NCBI RefSeq assembly: GCF_932274485.2
Contig: NC_065883.2
Span: forward strand, 48,950,539 to 49,014,538
From: Patella vulgata
Taxonomy: Eukaryota; Mollusca; Gastropoda; Patellidae
Length of the DNA stretch: 64,000 nt
Direction: 5' to 3'
The first letter of the stretch is position 1. Each line of letters begins with the position of its first letter. Shown one piece after another: positions 22,447 through 32,691 of the stretch. The notes under the pieces are model-generated. The model saw only the letters and a list, made by a program, of their open reading frames with translations. It made no database searches and was not told where the DNA came from. The translations under genes were made by a program, and so were the position numbers.

Positions 22447-22985
22447 CTTGCAAAGAGATACACTGTCAAAAGTGAAAATGGACATTTTTGTCATAATAAT
22501 GAGTAATTGCTCCACCAATCGTCAGACATTCAGCAATTTGTCGTGGCATGCCTCCAATCACGATTTTGGGCGATCTGTTCCACTCCTCTTGCAGTGCCGC
22601 AGCCAATTCTTCCAGTGTTGTCGGTTGACGTTGACGTCGACGAACACGTCTCTCGATCAAATTAAACGTAACACACTAAAGCAAAGATACGCTATACAGT
22701 ACATCTTATGCAAGAACCGATAAGGAAACAAACAGGGATAGAATAAACTAGCAAGCGGCAGTTTTCATCCACCCTTCCTTTTAGTGTCAAATTTGACAAT
22801 GAACCCCTCCCACGTGTATGGCGCTGTTGCGTGTCGCACATGCAGCTCAGTGGTTCTGTTGGGGCGATGAGTTCTTCATCTGTGAACATACTCTCAAAGC
22901 ATGTCAAGTGCCCATGACTATTTATCATATCACAACCTGCATAATAGGTATTTGCATTTCAATATCCCCAACTTTTTTTGAAGAG
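22447..22985 (-). pseudogene. Tc1-like remnant, deleted
   Basis: On the minus strand 64 residues match the transposase C-terminus (RRRQRQPTTLEELAAALQEE, then GGMPRQIAECL). The right end AATATCCCCAACTTTTTTTG resembles the inverted repeat of copies A and B but is clearly diverged. Both catalytic aspartates are gone. The insertion point between TA dinucleotides is visible by comparison with the inverted arm at about 45,880. Confidence 0.75.
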
Positions 22986-23297
22986 TATATATAGAGTAAA
23001 TGTTTGCGTAGATTACGAATATGCAATCATTTTGGATCTACATTGTATTGTTTTTATTTGGCCTCCCAAATGCGAAAAATAAATGGTTATTTCGTTTTAC
23101 AAATTGAAATATTGGGCTTTGACAATCGGATTAAAATTACTCATGAAAGACTTGGGCCCCTTATATTTGTCATTTTAGGGCAACTTACAAATTAGGATAA
23201 GAATACAAACTCATTTTGGCTACAGGAAGTATCGTTTCAATTTAATTTTGCTTTCAAAAACAGGGGGAATCTTTGTTACACTATCACTGAACACCTG

Positions 23298-24084
23298 AAA
23301 ACTACAGGCCGTAATTCTTAACGTATGGTCTTGAAACTTTGCATACTTATTCCTTACACCCTAAGGATATTTGTTATTGTTTTTTGTGCATGCGCAATCT
23401 GGGTCAGAGACACACCCATTTTTCTTTGTGTGTCTGTGTGTTTTGCCTACAGGCCGCAATTCTTAATGGGTTGTCTTGAAAGCTATTCATATATATTCCT
23501 TATATCCAAAGGATGACTGTTATTATTTTTGGTGCATGCCAGACCCCCAGGGGCACAGCAACACCAGCTTTTCGTGTTATCGTCCACAGGCTGCAATTCA
23601 GAGATTTTAGTGCATGCCTCACCCCTGTGACGTTCCAGGATGATCCATTCAGAATTGCGGCCCCTAGGCGATAAACATAAAAAATGGGCGTTGCTGTGCC
23701 CCTGGGGGTCGGGCATGCACCAAAAATAATAGCGGCCATCCTAAAAGTATAAGAAATAAGTATGAAAAGTTTTCAAGATGATCAAAACACAAAGACACAC
23801 AAACAAAAAATAGGCGTGGCTCTGAAACTGGGGGTTGGTCATGCACAAAAAACAAAAGCGATCATTCTTGGGGTATAAGGAATAAGTATTCACAACTTCA
23901 AGACAATCCATCAAGAATTGTGGCTTGTAGACGACAAACTGACACATACAAGAATTGAGCTTGGATTTCTGCCCCTGGGGGTCGGGCACGCACCAAATAC
24001 AATAGGAAACATCCTTAGGATATAAGGAAAAATTAGTATACATAGTTTCAAGGCCAGGCGTTAAGAATTGCGGCCTCTAGTTTT
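23298..24084. mobile_element. 787-bp foldback of diverged 170-bp units
   Basis: The left end AAAACTACAGGCCGTAATTC mirrors the right end GAATTGCGGCCTCTAGTTTT. Each half holds two or three units with TTATTCCTTATA, GGATG, TTTTTGGTGCATGCC and CCCCCAGGGGCA, in opposite orientation on the two sides of about 23,600. The right inverted arm lacks it, so it inserted after the arms separated. Confidence 0.75.
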
Positions 24085-24099
24085 GAGGCGTTTACCCAG

Positions 24100-24880
24100 C
24101 TAACAAAATTTAGTTTTCCGAACGTTTTCAAAACATTATTTTTTCGTTATTTAACGTTCGTTGTGAATGTTTGGGGCACGTGACCCAGGAAAGTTTTGTT
24201 GTCGTAACGTAAACGTTTTTACAAACGTTACAGGATACCTTTACTGAACATTAATGTTAACGTATTGAAAACGTTAACGTTAACGCTTTGAAAACATTAG
24301 TTATTATGGTTATTTCACGTCAGTTCATCTGACGTAAGCCAGGAAAGTTTTGTTGTCGTAAGGCCAACGTTTTTTACAAACGTAACGGGATAAGTTAACT
24401 GAACATTAATGTTAACGTTTTGAAAACATTAGTTATTCTGTTATTTCACGTTCGTTGTGAATGTTTGGGCACCTGACCCAGTAAAGTTTTGTTGTCGTAA
24501 CGTAAACGTTTTTACAAACGTTACAGGATACCTTTACTGAACATTAATGTTAACGTATTGAAAACGTTAACGTTAACGTTTTGAAAACATTAGTTATTAT
24601 GGTTATTTCACGTTAGTTTTGAATGTTCATCTGACGTAAGCCAGGAAAGTTTTGTTGTCGTAAAGCCAACGTTTTTTACAAACGTAACAGGAAAAGTTAA
24701 CTGAACATTAATGTTAACGTTTTGAAAACATTAGTTATTATGGTTATTTCACGTTAGTTTTGAATGTTCATCTGACGTAAGCCAGGAAAGTTTTGTTGTC
24801 GTCAGCTCGACGTTATTTACAAATGTTACAGGATACGTTAAGCAAACTTTACTTTTAACGTTCGTAGCACGAATTCAAGT
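24100..24880. repeat. ACGTT-rich tandem array, 140-165-bp unit
   Basis: About five units start near 24,154, 24,306, 24,438, 24,602 and 24,742. Each has TTATTTCACGTT, then GTAAGCCAGGAAAG or GTGACCCAGGAAAG, GTTTTGTTGTCGTAA and GAACATTAATGTTAACG. Alternate units (GTGACCCAGG versus CGTAAGCCAGG types) suggest a higher-order dimer. Confidence 0.75.
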
Positions 24881-25079
24881 AGTCTTCTGTCTATTCAAAA
24901 TCGTTACTAGAAAATGTTCCTGAAACGTTCCCGGAACACAAAGGTTCGCTTGACGTGAACCAGGAAAGTTTTTTTGTCGTTCTCCCAACTTTCTAAAAGA
25001 ACGTTATAAAATATACTCGTGGTACGGGTTAAAAATGTTTTCATAAAATGATCCCAGGACATTATCTAAACCTTTATTT

Positions 25080-25790
25080 CGGTTCGCTTTATGTTATGGG
25101 GAAGGTACCGGTAACGTCTACAGCATGTATTACACTTCACCTCTTTAACGTTCCGGATAACGTCAAGCATGTGTTAAATTCTCCTAACCTAAACGTTACA
25201 GATAACCTCTGGAGAACGTGTTAAATCCATCCCTTGTAAGGTTTCAGATAACGTCTATAGCATGTGTTTTATTTCCCTCCTTGAACGTTACAGATAACAT
25301 CTAGTGCAGGTGTTAAAATCCTCTCGGTTAACGTCCCCTATAACGTCTAAAGCATGTGTTAATTTCTAACCGCAATACGTTACATATAACGTCTACAGCA
25401 TTTGTGAAATTCCTCTCGGTAAACGTTCCCGTTAACGTCTACAGCATGCGTGAAATCCCCCTCCATAAACGTTCTCGATAACGTCTATAGCATGCGTTAA
25501 ATACCCCCCCCCCCTCCAACATTACCGATAACGTCACTAGCACGTCTTTAATCCCAACCCTAAAACGTTACCGATAACGTATATAGCAGGTGTTCAATTC
25601 TCCCCCTGAAACGTTCTCTATAACGTCAATAGCATATGCTAAATCCGCACCCTAATACGTTACCGATAAAGTTTATAGCAGGTTTTCAATTCTCCCCCTG
25701 AAACGTTCTCTATAACGTCTATAGCATGCATTAAATTATTCCCCCTAAACGTTACAGATAACGTGTAACCCGAGTATAACCTGTAATATC
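25080..25790. repeat. 46-bp tandem array, about 15 units
   Basis: Each unit is close to ATAACGTCTATAGCATGTGTT followed by a pyrimidine-rich AATTCCYCCC and AACGTTMC. Units occur at about 25,106, 25,156, 25,247, 25,340, 25,386, 25,431, 25,477 and onward to 25,757. The ACGT core links it to the neighbouring array, but the unit length differs. Confidence 0.75.
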
Positions 25791-25899
25791 ATTTCTTCAA
25801 CGTCAACTTAATTCTATCATCAAAAATATGAATATTAACCAGAATTTTTTTTAAAATAAATTTAATAAGTAAAAAAAATAAATTAAAAAGTATAGGCCT

Positions 25900-26960
25900 A
25901 AATCAATATCACAGAAATCATACATCAATGTCACATAAACATTTAATAATCCTACAGTAATCAGAATCACAGAATCAGTATATAATCATATAGTAACACA
26001 GAATCAGTATATTATCATACAGTATCAGTGCATCACAGCATGATTGTATACTCCTACAGTATCACAGACTCAGCATACATGTATAATCATGCAGTATCAG
26101 TATTATAATCATATAGTATCAGTATTATAATCACATAGTATCAGTCTCACAGAATCAGTATATTATCATAAAGTATCACAGAATCAGTATATTATCATAC
26201 AGTATCAGTGCATCACAGCATCATTGTATACTCCTACAGTATCACAGACTTAGCATACATGTATAATCATGCATAATCAGTATTATAATCATGCAGTATC
26301 AGTATTATAATCACATAGTATCACAGTCTCACAGAATCAATATATTATCATAAAGTATCACAGAATCAGTACATTATCATACAGTATCAGTATACAATCA
26401 TAAAGTATCACAGAATCAATATATTATCATACAGTATCACAGTATCGGTATATAATCACAAAGTTTCGCAGAATCAATAAATTATCATACAAAATCACAG
26501 TATCAGTATATAATTACAAAGTTTCACAGAATCAGTATATTATCATAGTATCTCTCTAATCACTATCTTATCATACAGTACCACAGTATAAGTGTATTAT
26601 CATATTTTATCACAAAATTTTATCATACTCATACAGTATCACAGACATTGGAATCACAGAATCAGTATATAATCAATTAGTATTACAGAATCAGTACATA
26701 TAATCATCATATAGTATCATAGAACCAGTATATAATCATCATATAGTACCACAGAACCAGTATATAATCATGCAGTATCAAAGTAATCAGAATCACAAAA
26801 TCTGTATACAATCATATATCACAGTATCAGAACTATTCAGAAGCACAAAATCAGTATATATTGTCATACATTATCACAGAATCAGTTTACATATTGTCAT
26901 ACAGTATCACAGAATCAGCATATAATCATGCAGTATCAAAGAATCAGTATATAATTATGA
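25900..26960. repeat. AT-rich minisatellite, about 25-33-bp units
   Basis: Degenerate units of the form CACAGAATCAGTATATAATC and ATACAGTAT run for about 1.06 kb. A larger duplicate of about 180 bp is visible (26,010-26,100 versus 26,190-26,280, each with CTCCTACAGTATCACAGACT). The array ends just 3' of the last exon of the minus-strand gene. Confidence 0.75.
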
Positions 26961-26997
26961 CTCATCACTGTCATTTGTATCTTGTAAGGTAACTCTT
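26955..26997 (-). CDS. Terminal coding exon of minus-strand host gene
   Basis: After the acceptor TTTTATAATTACAG the exon reads one base plus 14 codons: RVTLQDTNDSDES and then TAA. The preceding exon at 27,542-27,650 leaves two bases, so the phases fit and the junction codon is AGA. The short acidic, serine-rich C-terminus is typical of a real protein end. I do not recognise the gene. Confidence 0.55.
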
Positions 26998-27109
26998 CTG
27001 TAATTATAAAACAAGTCAAAATGAGCCAAGTTAGCTTTGGCATGAAATGTCTATACAAATATCCAGTAAACTAATGAGTGGATGACAATACATAATATGG
27101 TTGTGCTTA

Positions 27110-27200
27110 TTGTGTCCAAAATATAACCGTCTTCATTTGCCCAATTCGGAGCAGAACAGTAGGACATTAAACCCCATAACATTTCATGTCATTTCCAAAA
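27110..27200 (+). repeat. Type 1 SINE 3' end
   Basis: CCGTCTTCATTTGCCC, GAGCAGAACAGTAGGAC and TTAAACCCCATAACATTTC match the 3' tail of the complete copy at 36,880-37,198. The 5' part is missing. Confidence 0.7.
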
Positions 27201-27541
27201 TACCAATCAACCCCCGAAATATCATATCAAAACTATTCCAATATGTTTACAACCAGTGTCTTAACTGGCACTGCTTTGAAAAAAGTATTTGTAAGAAATG
27301 CAAGTATAGACAGCAGTGGGCAAATTTTGAAATCTATATTTATAATAATAATTTTTGAAATATTTATACTTTAAAAATAAAACTTTGCATTATATTGTAA
27401 ATTCAACAGGTAGACATCATTTAATCACAATTTTCCCAAAATATTGCTAATCAAATTCAACAGGGAGACATCATTTAATCACAATTTCCCAAAATATTGC
27501 TAATCAAAACCGGAAATTGCTAATCAATTGCCTAAATTTAC

Positions 27542-27650
27542 CTCATTTGATCGGCAGTTCTGCAAATCATGTTCGAAAAAATATTGAGAACCATGGCCGC
27601 AATAACATTTGAATATGTGTAATGATTCCTAATAAATGCTTTGGATACTT
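27542..27650 (-). CDS. Internal coding exon of minus-strand host gene
   Basis: One frame is open across the exon (VSKAFIRNHYTYSNVIAAMV, then LNIFSNMICRTADQM), with the donor ATGAG/GTAAAT. The acceptor is taken after TTAGCTGAG, which leaves AA to complete a codon, so the entry phase is 1. The exon upstream on this strand (27,835-27,914) leaves phase 0, so the two cannot be joined directly as read. A missed exon, another acceptor, an assembly error or a broken gene are possible. The exit phase matches the terminal exon. The protein is not recognised; the segment is hydrophobic in the middle. Confidence 0.5.
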
Positions 27651-27834
27651 CTCAGCTAAGATTTTCGCAAGTCTGTTTAGATCTCCTCATCGTAGATAAG
27701 ACAAATCTTTGGACTAGAGTCACACTTAAGTTTTGGACTTGAAGTTTCACAAATATTGGAATTTTACAGACTGATGGATTGACTTTTATGGCAACAATAT
27801 TCTCTCAAATTGAAAATATGAAAAAGTTGATTAC

Positions 27835-27914
27835 CTGAGCATATTTGAGGGTATCTCCAATGAAATCATTGATCTCTTTAATAGTACTGTTTACATGTAA
27901 TTTTCTACAGGCTT
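27835..27914 (-). CDS. Internal coding exon of minus-strand host gene
   Basis: Clear splice borders (TTTGATTTCAG acceptor, GCTCAG/GTAATC donor) enclose 80 nt, of which only one frame is open: ACRKLHVNSTIKEIND, then FIGDTLKYAQ. It needs one base from the previous exon and ends on a codon boundary. The exon at 32,106-32,284 ends in phase 0, so at least one further exon would be expected in the 4.2 kb between, which is filled with transposons. The residue composition looks like an amphipathic helix. I cannot assign a family. Confidence 0.55.
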
Positions 27915-28430
27915 CTGAAATCAAATTTAAGATTAGTTAAAACATGTGTTAGTGTTTTAGGGTGCATGATAAATATACACTTAATCAGATTATGATTTTG
28001 TTGACAATCAATAGGCCAATAACCTAAAACGCGATTTTTCGCACAATCAGGGGCTATAATCCCAGAAGTCACAATCCGATATGCACTAGGAACCAAGATT
28101 ATTGGTATAGAAACATACAAAGATTTATCAAAATCTATTTGTGTACAAGGAGCAACCATTTTGTCGGGCAGTTTCGGTTGTTTTTTTTCACGAAATTGTG
28201 ACCTACATGTAGAGGCACCCCAAGCTAAAAACATGATTTATTTTGTACAATCAGGGGACGGGTCATAACCAAATGGAACCAATATTTTGGGGTTATACAC
28301 CTACATTTCATGTTTTATCAAAATCGGATAAAAAAAATACTTTTACACAATTTGCATACACAGAGACAGTGTAGTAAGTATATCAGTCCGATTTTCAAGA
28401 AATTTGAATGGAACTACCATTAGAATGTGA
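27915..28430. repeat. Dispersed repeat family E, copy 1
   Basis: It repeats the words AAAACATGATTT, TTGTACAATCAGGGG, GGAACCAA.AT.TT, AAATTGTGACCTA and CAAAATCGGATAAA. Related blocks lie at 29,560-29,650, 31,640-32,090 and 34,660-35,075. It is built of roughly 150-200-bp stanzas and is non-coding. Confidence 0.6.
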
Positions 28431-28442
28431 AGGTGATATATA

Positions 28443-29540
28443 CTGAGCGCCATGGAAAACGCATCACTTAGTTTTTCGTATAACAAAATGATCTTGTAAA
28501 CATATCTTATTTATTTTGCTTCTTATTGTGAACAATATTCAAATGGGAACACATCAATAACAACACATTTGTACACTTATGGATGTTTAATCTGTAATCA
28601 AGGGTACAAAGTCAGAGGGGTCAAAACCAAAAGTATAACACAGATGTCAGTAGCGCGTGTGTCCTCCACGGGCTCTTACGCACTCTGTGCAGCGACGTCG
28701 CATGGAATTAACCAATGTTTGAAAGAAGGCCTGGGGCAAATTGTTCCATTCTTGGACAAGAGCAGCTTCTAAAGCATCCAATCTCATCCCAGACATGTTC
28801 TATCGGTGCCATGTCCGGATAAAGATGAAAGCGACTCTCATCACTGAAGAGCACACTTTGCCAGTCTACTCTTCTCCATGTCTGGTGTCCTTGAGCCCAT
28901 ATCAAACGCCGCTGACGGTGATGATCCCTGAGGATAGCTCCAACAAAAGGTCGTCGTGCACGGAGTCCTACTTCTCTTAGACGACGTCTTACGGTGTTGG
29001 CACTTACTGGTCCTTGTCTTCCGACGACTGCTGCACCTGTTAGAGTAGCTTGGCGGAATCTCTCACGCAGATGAGTGACCCAGATGTAGCGGTCTTGAGC
29101 CTGGGTTGTAACGCGTTGTGGACCAGGACGTTGACGGTCACGTGTTGATCCAGTAACTCGAACACGTTCCACCAACCCTACAATAGTGGACTGATGACAA
29201 TTGAAGTGTCTGGCAATTTCATTAAGTCTCGGCATCTCTAGCTCGATTCCTTCACACGTCCAACAACAAATTACGACAGATTGACGTTTCACGGTTCATG
29301 TACTGCACATTAAGTTGAAAACATGCTTTTAAAGGGCTCACACACAATGCTGCACGTGCATATTGGGTTTTTCATGTGCATCTCGTGCAATTTTTTTTTT
29401 GCCCACGGGCCGATATTTTTTGCGTTTGGGAGCATTGTGTGAAACAATAGTCCATAGTATTGCATAATATTATACATACAAAACCACCTAGTAATAAAAT
29501 ATTTGGGGAAAAAAAGTGATGCGTTTTCCATGGCGCTCAG
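28443..29540 (-). mobile_element. Tc1-like transposon of a second family, internally deleted
   Basis: It is 1,098 bp between TA sites with near-perfect inverted repeats of about 30 bp (CTGAGCGCCATGGAAAACGC at the left, its reverse at the right end). This is shorter than the 1.5-kb copies A and B, because the transposase has lost its centre. Intact ends mean it could in principle be moved by a matching transposase supplied elsewhere. Confidence 0.9.
28708..29292 (-). pseudogene. Deleted Tc1-like transposase, 194 codons open
   Basis: The N-terminal half is recognisable (ARHFNCHQSTIVGL, then RVTTQAQDRYI and RLREVGLRARRPFVG), and the first catalytic motif FSDESRF is present. Right after FHLY the sequence jumps to PDMAPIEHVWDEIG, so the segment with the second catalytic aspartate is missing while the region of the glutamate remains. 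The frame stays open across the deletion. The N-terminus also looks altered. It differs clearly from copies A and B and belongs to another Tc1 lineage. Confidence 0.85.
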
Positions 29541-29711
29541 TATATATTTAAATGTTTTTTTAAAATTGAATACAAAGGTGATTTTTCGAACAATCAGGAA
29601 GATGCAATACGATATGCGCAAGCAAGGAACCAAGATGTTTGGGTTATGCAGGACAGGACTTGACGAATAACTGATTAAAAATTACACAGTGAATGTAAAT
29701 CAGTTTATATA

Positions 29712-31237
29712 CTATTCAAAAAAAGTAGGGGATATTTGATTTTGGGGGCATAATACTAAAATATGCAAATGACTACGAAAAAGGTCACTATAGAACCTAA
29801 CAGAAGAAACATTTCCAGTTACATGTGACGCCCAAACGCACCAATAGCTACCGCATGGAATGCAGGTGATGCTTGGGATCATCATGGGGGTCCAACCCAA
29901 GATTTGCACGACTCTGACTTTGAATGTTACAGTCATTGTGGCATTGAATTCCAGGGTGGAAACATCAGTTTAATTGTTTTAGTGACCAGAAAACAAATTT
30001 TGATATGCGTCGGCTTACCCAAAATGAAAGGTTACGTGCCCTTGGCATGCTACAGATCGGCACAACACAGGCGGTTGTGGCGCGGACGATGAATGTTTCT
30101 CAGTCTGTCATAAGCAGGCTATGGTCCAGATACCGTGATACACAATCTGTACAGGACAGACCATGCTCCGGTCGACCAAGGGCGACAACTCAAGCCCAGG
30201 ATCGATTTATCCGTACCTTGGCCTTGAGAAATCATGTCATCACAGCAAATCAGATCAGCGCTCGTCTTCAAACAGACACTGGTGTGAGAGTGAGTGGCCA
30301 GACGATTCGGAATCGACTGCATAGGGGTCACCTTCGCGCCCGACGTCCTCGCGTGATCCCTTGTTTGAGAGATCATCACATTCAGGCAAGACGTCGTTGG
30401 TGTAGGGATCGTCAACACTGGGATAATCGACGCTGGAGCAATGTGATGTTTTCAGATGAGTCAAGGTTCACTGTTGATTTTTTGGACAGACGTAGGAGGG
30501 TGTGGCGTCGTCGAAACGAGCGCTTCCAAGACGTTAACGTCATCAGACATGATCGATTTGGGGGTGGTTCTATTATGGTGTGGGGAGGCATCACTCTTGC
30601 TGGAAGAACGGCTTTACATGTTGTTGCAGGGCGTGTTACAGGCCAGTACTACCGGGACAACATCTTGGCAGTCCATGTTGTGCCGTACGCACGACGTCAT
30701 GGCCGCCGTTTCATCTTCCAGGATGACAACGCAAGATGTCACAGGGCCAGGATCGTTACAGGTTACCTCCAACAACAGAACATCACCACATTACCTTGGC
30801 CAGCACTGAGTCCCGACCTCTCCCCCATCGAGCATGTCTGGGACATGCTTGGACAGAGGTTACGTCAACGTCAACAACGTCCTGCCAATGTCCAAGAACT
30901 TGCTGCTGCGTTGCAACAGGAATGGGACAATCTGGACCAAAATGACCTTAGACGTCTCATTAGGAGTATGCCACGTCGGATCAATGCTTGTTTGGCAAAC
31001 AGAGGAGGATTTACCCGTTACTGACTTGGTTGTGATGCTGTGGTAACTTTGCTGTTTGACCCCGGGTATCATTTTACCCTTATAATGGTCAGTCTGTGCC
31101 TTACTTAGTCTAACGATCATTTGGAATAAATCGATGAATGTGAACTTCATTCATTTTGTCATTTGTTTCTTCGTCAGTTTCATTAGGTGACTTTAATAAC
31201 ACTTAAAAATCAAATATCCCCTACTTTTTTTGAATAG
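29712..31237 (+). mobile_element. Tc1-like DNA transposon, copy B
   Basis: It is 1,526 bp between TA sites, with the same inverted repeats as copy A and both ends complete (CTATTCAAAAAAAGTAGGGG and its reverse). It sits in the long interval between exons 27,835-27,914 and 32,106-32,284 of the minus-strand gene, in the opposite orientation to that gene. Confidence 0.95.
30005..31024 (+). CDS. Tc1-like transposase (copy B), 339 aa
   Basis: Same protein as in copy A: DNA-binding N-terminus with SGRPRATT, then D151 (FSDESRF), D241 (FQDDNARCH) and E276 (SPIEHVWD), a complete DD34E triad. Ten residues differ from copy A: R54C, V69I, R77H, Q106H, C168R, V190I, V198L, T203A, F228Y and I262T. Several are conservative. 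R54C lies beside the GRPR-like linker and could weaken DNA binding, but that is inference. The reading frame is uninterrupted. Confidence 0.95.
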   Translation: MRRLTQNERLRALGMLQIGTTQAVVARTMNVSQSVISRLWSRYRDTQSVQDRPCSGRPRATTQAQDRFIRTLALRNHVITANQISARLQTDTGVRVSGQTIRNRLHRGHLRARRPRVIPCLRDHHIQARRRWCRDRQHWDNRRWSNVMFSDESRFTVDFLDRRRRVWRRRNERFQDVNVIRHDRFGGGSIMVWGGITLAGRTALHVVAGRVTGQYYRDNILAVHVVPYARRHGRRFIFQDDNARCHRARIVTGYLQQQNITTLPWPALSPDLSPIEHVWDMLGQRLRQRQQRPANVQELAAALQQEWDNLDQNDLRRLIRSMPRRINACLANRGGFTRY

Positions 31238-31419
31238 TATATTATATACGTCCATATTACATTTACATGTGCTTTTTGAATCAATTTCAACCATTTTAAG
31301 GTTTCAAAACACAGATTTACCCCCTTTAAAACTTGTTTATTGTTGGGGGTTTTTCCATTTTAATTAAGTTAATTTTTGCACGAGTGAAATTCTGACCGAA
31401 CAGCGACGCCACAGTCTTC

Positions 31420-31600
31420 TCTTATATATAACTCTAACAGAAGTTCTTTTACATGCACGCCAATGTGCACACGGGACATCTGTCCTACACTACTGACAAT
31501 ACGAAACAACGCCAGAGGAACTTTTTTTGGTCAACACCAGGAAAGAACCCGAAACCTCCAGAATGGAAAGCCAGCGTCTTATTAGCTGAGCCACCGCGGA
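31420..31600 (-). repeat. Degenerate type 1 SINE
   Basis: On the plus strand ACGCCAATGTGCACACGGGAC, CTACACTACTGACAA and TTAGCTGAGCCACCGCGG match the reverse of the type 1 SINE 5' half. It is more diverged than the other copies, so probably older. Confidence 0.6.
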
Positions 31601-31639
31601 TTTTGAAATCCCATATAATATAAACATACATTTCAAGTT

Positions 31640-32090
31640 TCATTTTATCAGACAGCTTTGGTTTGATTTTCACAAAATTCAAACTCAACTGTAATTGGGT
31701 GTAAGGGTGATATGTTTAAACAATTTATGAAGTAGGTCAAAAATTGTGATCTCTAGAGGTACCACAAGCTAAAAATGGTAATATGTTTGAACGATATTTG
31801 AAGTCCTATTAAATTGTGACCTTTACAGTGACCAAATGCTAAAAACAAGATTTTCCATTCCTCCAGGGGTAAATATCCAGGTAATCCACACTGCCTTGCT
31901 TAATAATCGCAAGGAACCAAGATCTTTTCGTTATAAACATAAATAATTTCGCAAGGAACCAAGATCTTTTCGTTATAAACATAAATAATTTCCAGTATCC
32001 TCAAAATAGGATAGAAATTGTGATTCGTTTAATAAGGGGCCATTATTCGGATTCCACAAGTTATGGACCGATAATACCAATATTAGACCA
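31640..32090. repeat. Dispersed repeat family E, copy 2
   Basis: It carries TTGTGATCTCTAGAGGTACC, CACAAGCTAAAAA and GCAAGGAACCAAGATCTTTT. The last block is perfectly duplicated 43 bp apart (about 31,909 and 31,952). It lies immediately 3' of the exon at 32,106-32,284 on the minus strand. Confidence 0.6.
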
Positions 32091-32105
32091 AGGTTGCATA
32101 CTTAC

Positions 32106-32284
32106 CTCAATGCAACGGCGACAAAAAATGGCCCCAGAGCGAGTCAATATCGCCAGATATCGTGCTGTGGTCTCCATGGATGCCAATGAATGCTGAGTCA
32201 CAACGTCTGTTTTGAGCGATTTTACCTGGAGAGCTGTGATACCACAGTGGGGAAGCGAATGTCGTGAGACAAATGTGCGAACAT
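32106..32284 (-). CDS. Coding exon of minus-strand host gene
   Basis: The strong donor TTGAG/GTAAGT closes a 59-codon open stretch (RTFVSRHSLPHCGITALQ, then QHSLASMETTARYLAILT and GAIFCRRCIE). If the acceptor is the AG after GTTCATGG, the exon enters in phase 1. This fits the 40-nt exon at 37,476-37,515, which leaves a single G and would make GAT at the junction. Alternatively this is a first exon starting at the in-frame ATG at 32,301-32,303, because the acceptor has a poor pyrimidine tract. The family is not recognised. The cysteine pattern at the end (CRRC) is suggestive only. Confidence 0.5.
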
Positions 32285-32523
32285 CTCCATGAACGTAGTA
32301 CATGCACAAAATACCACAATAATACAGGATATATGTATATGATAACAATAGTTAATACCAAATAGTCATTTTTAACTGAAAACCGCTATGCTTCGAACTG
32401 TGTTAAAAAAGACCCTCAAAATACGATTTCCAAGCAAATGATGTCCTGTTAAACGCGAGTACCTGGGTTACAACTTCCAAACCTGCTCTAAAATTTTGAA
32501 GGGCATTTTTGACACATTTTTCA

Positions 32524-32602
32524 TTAAGGGCGTTGAGCAGTCTAAAATGCACATTTTAAAGCTAGCACTGTAATTTTTGTTGATAAGATATGACATCTTT
32601 TG
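32524..32602 (+). repeat. 80-bp inverted pair, left member
   Basis: GGGCGTTGAGCAGTCTAAAA, then GCTAGCACTGTAATTTTTG and GATAAGATATGACAT, recur inverted at 36,571-36,651 with few changes. They may be ends of one interrupted element or two copies of a small repeat. Confidence 0.6.
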
Positions 32603-32691
32603 TTACATGGGTTGATAAACTACATATTAATCACCAAAACAATAACAAACTTGGCCCAAAAGTATGATTACAAGCCAACGGTGAGGCTGAT

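Larger units (their letters stand above)
21423..24130 (-). repeat. Left inverted arm (with three later insertions)
   Basis: This matches, in reverse, 45,540-46,665. Shared words include GCCACCTGGTGGC-like CACCTGG, TCTAATAAGAGTAGAA, GATACTGAAACGG-like ACTGAAACGG, TTGCGTAGATTAC and ATTTGTCATTTTAG. Relative to the right arm it has gained a SINE (21,526-21,788), a Tc1 remnant (about 22,447-22,985) and a foldback (23,298-24,084). It then enters an ACGTT-rich array with TACCCAGCTAAC, where the right arm has TACCCAGCAAAC. Confidence 0.75.

Noticed and set aside
25900-26960. CRISPR-like array or origin with iterons
   Set aside because: Degenerate AT-rich units without fixed spacer length; a plain minisatellite explains it.
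27652-27807. An upstream extension of the exon at 27,542-27,650 in the same frame
   Set aside because: A TGA separates the two parts, and the intron left before 27,835 would be only about 30 nt, too short for normal splicing.
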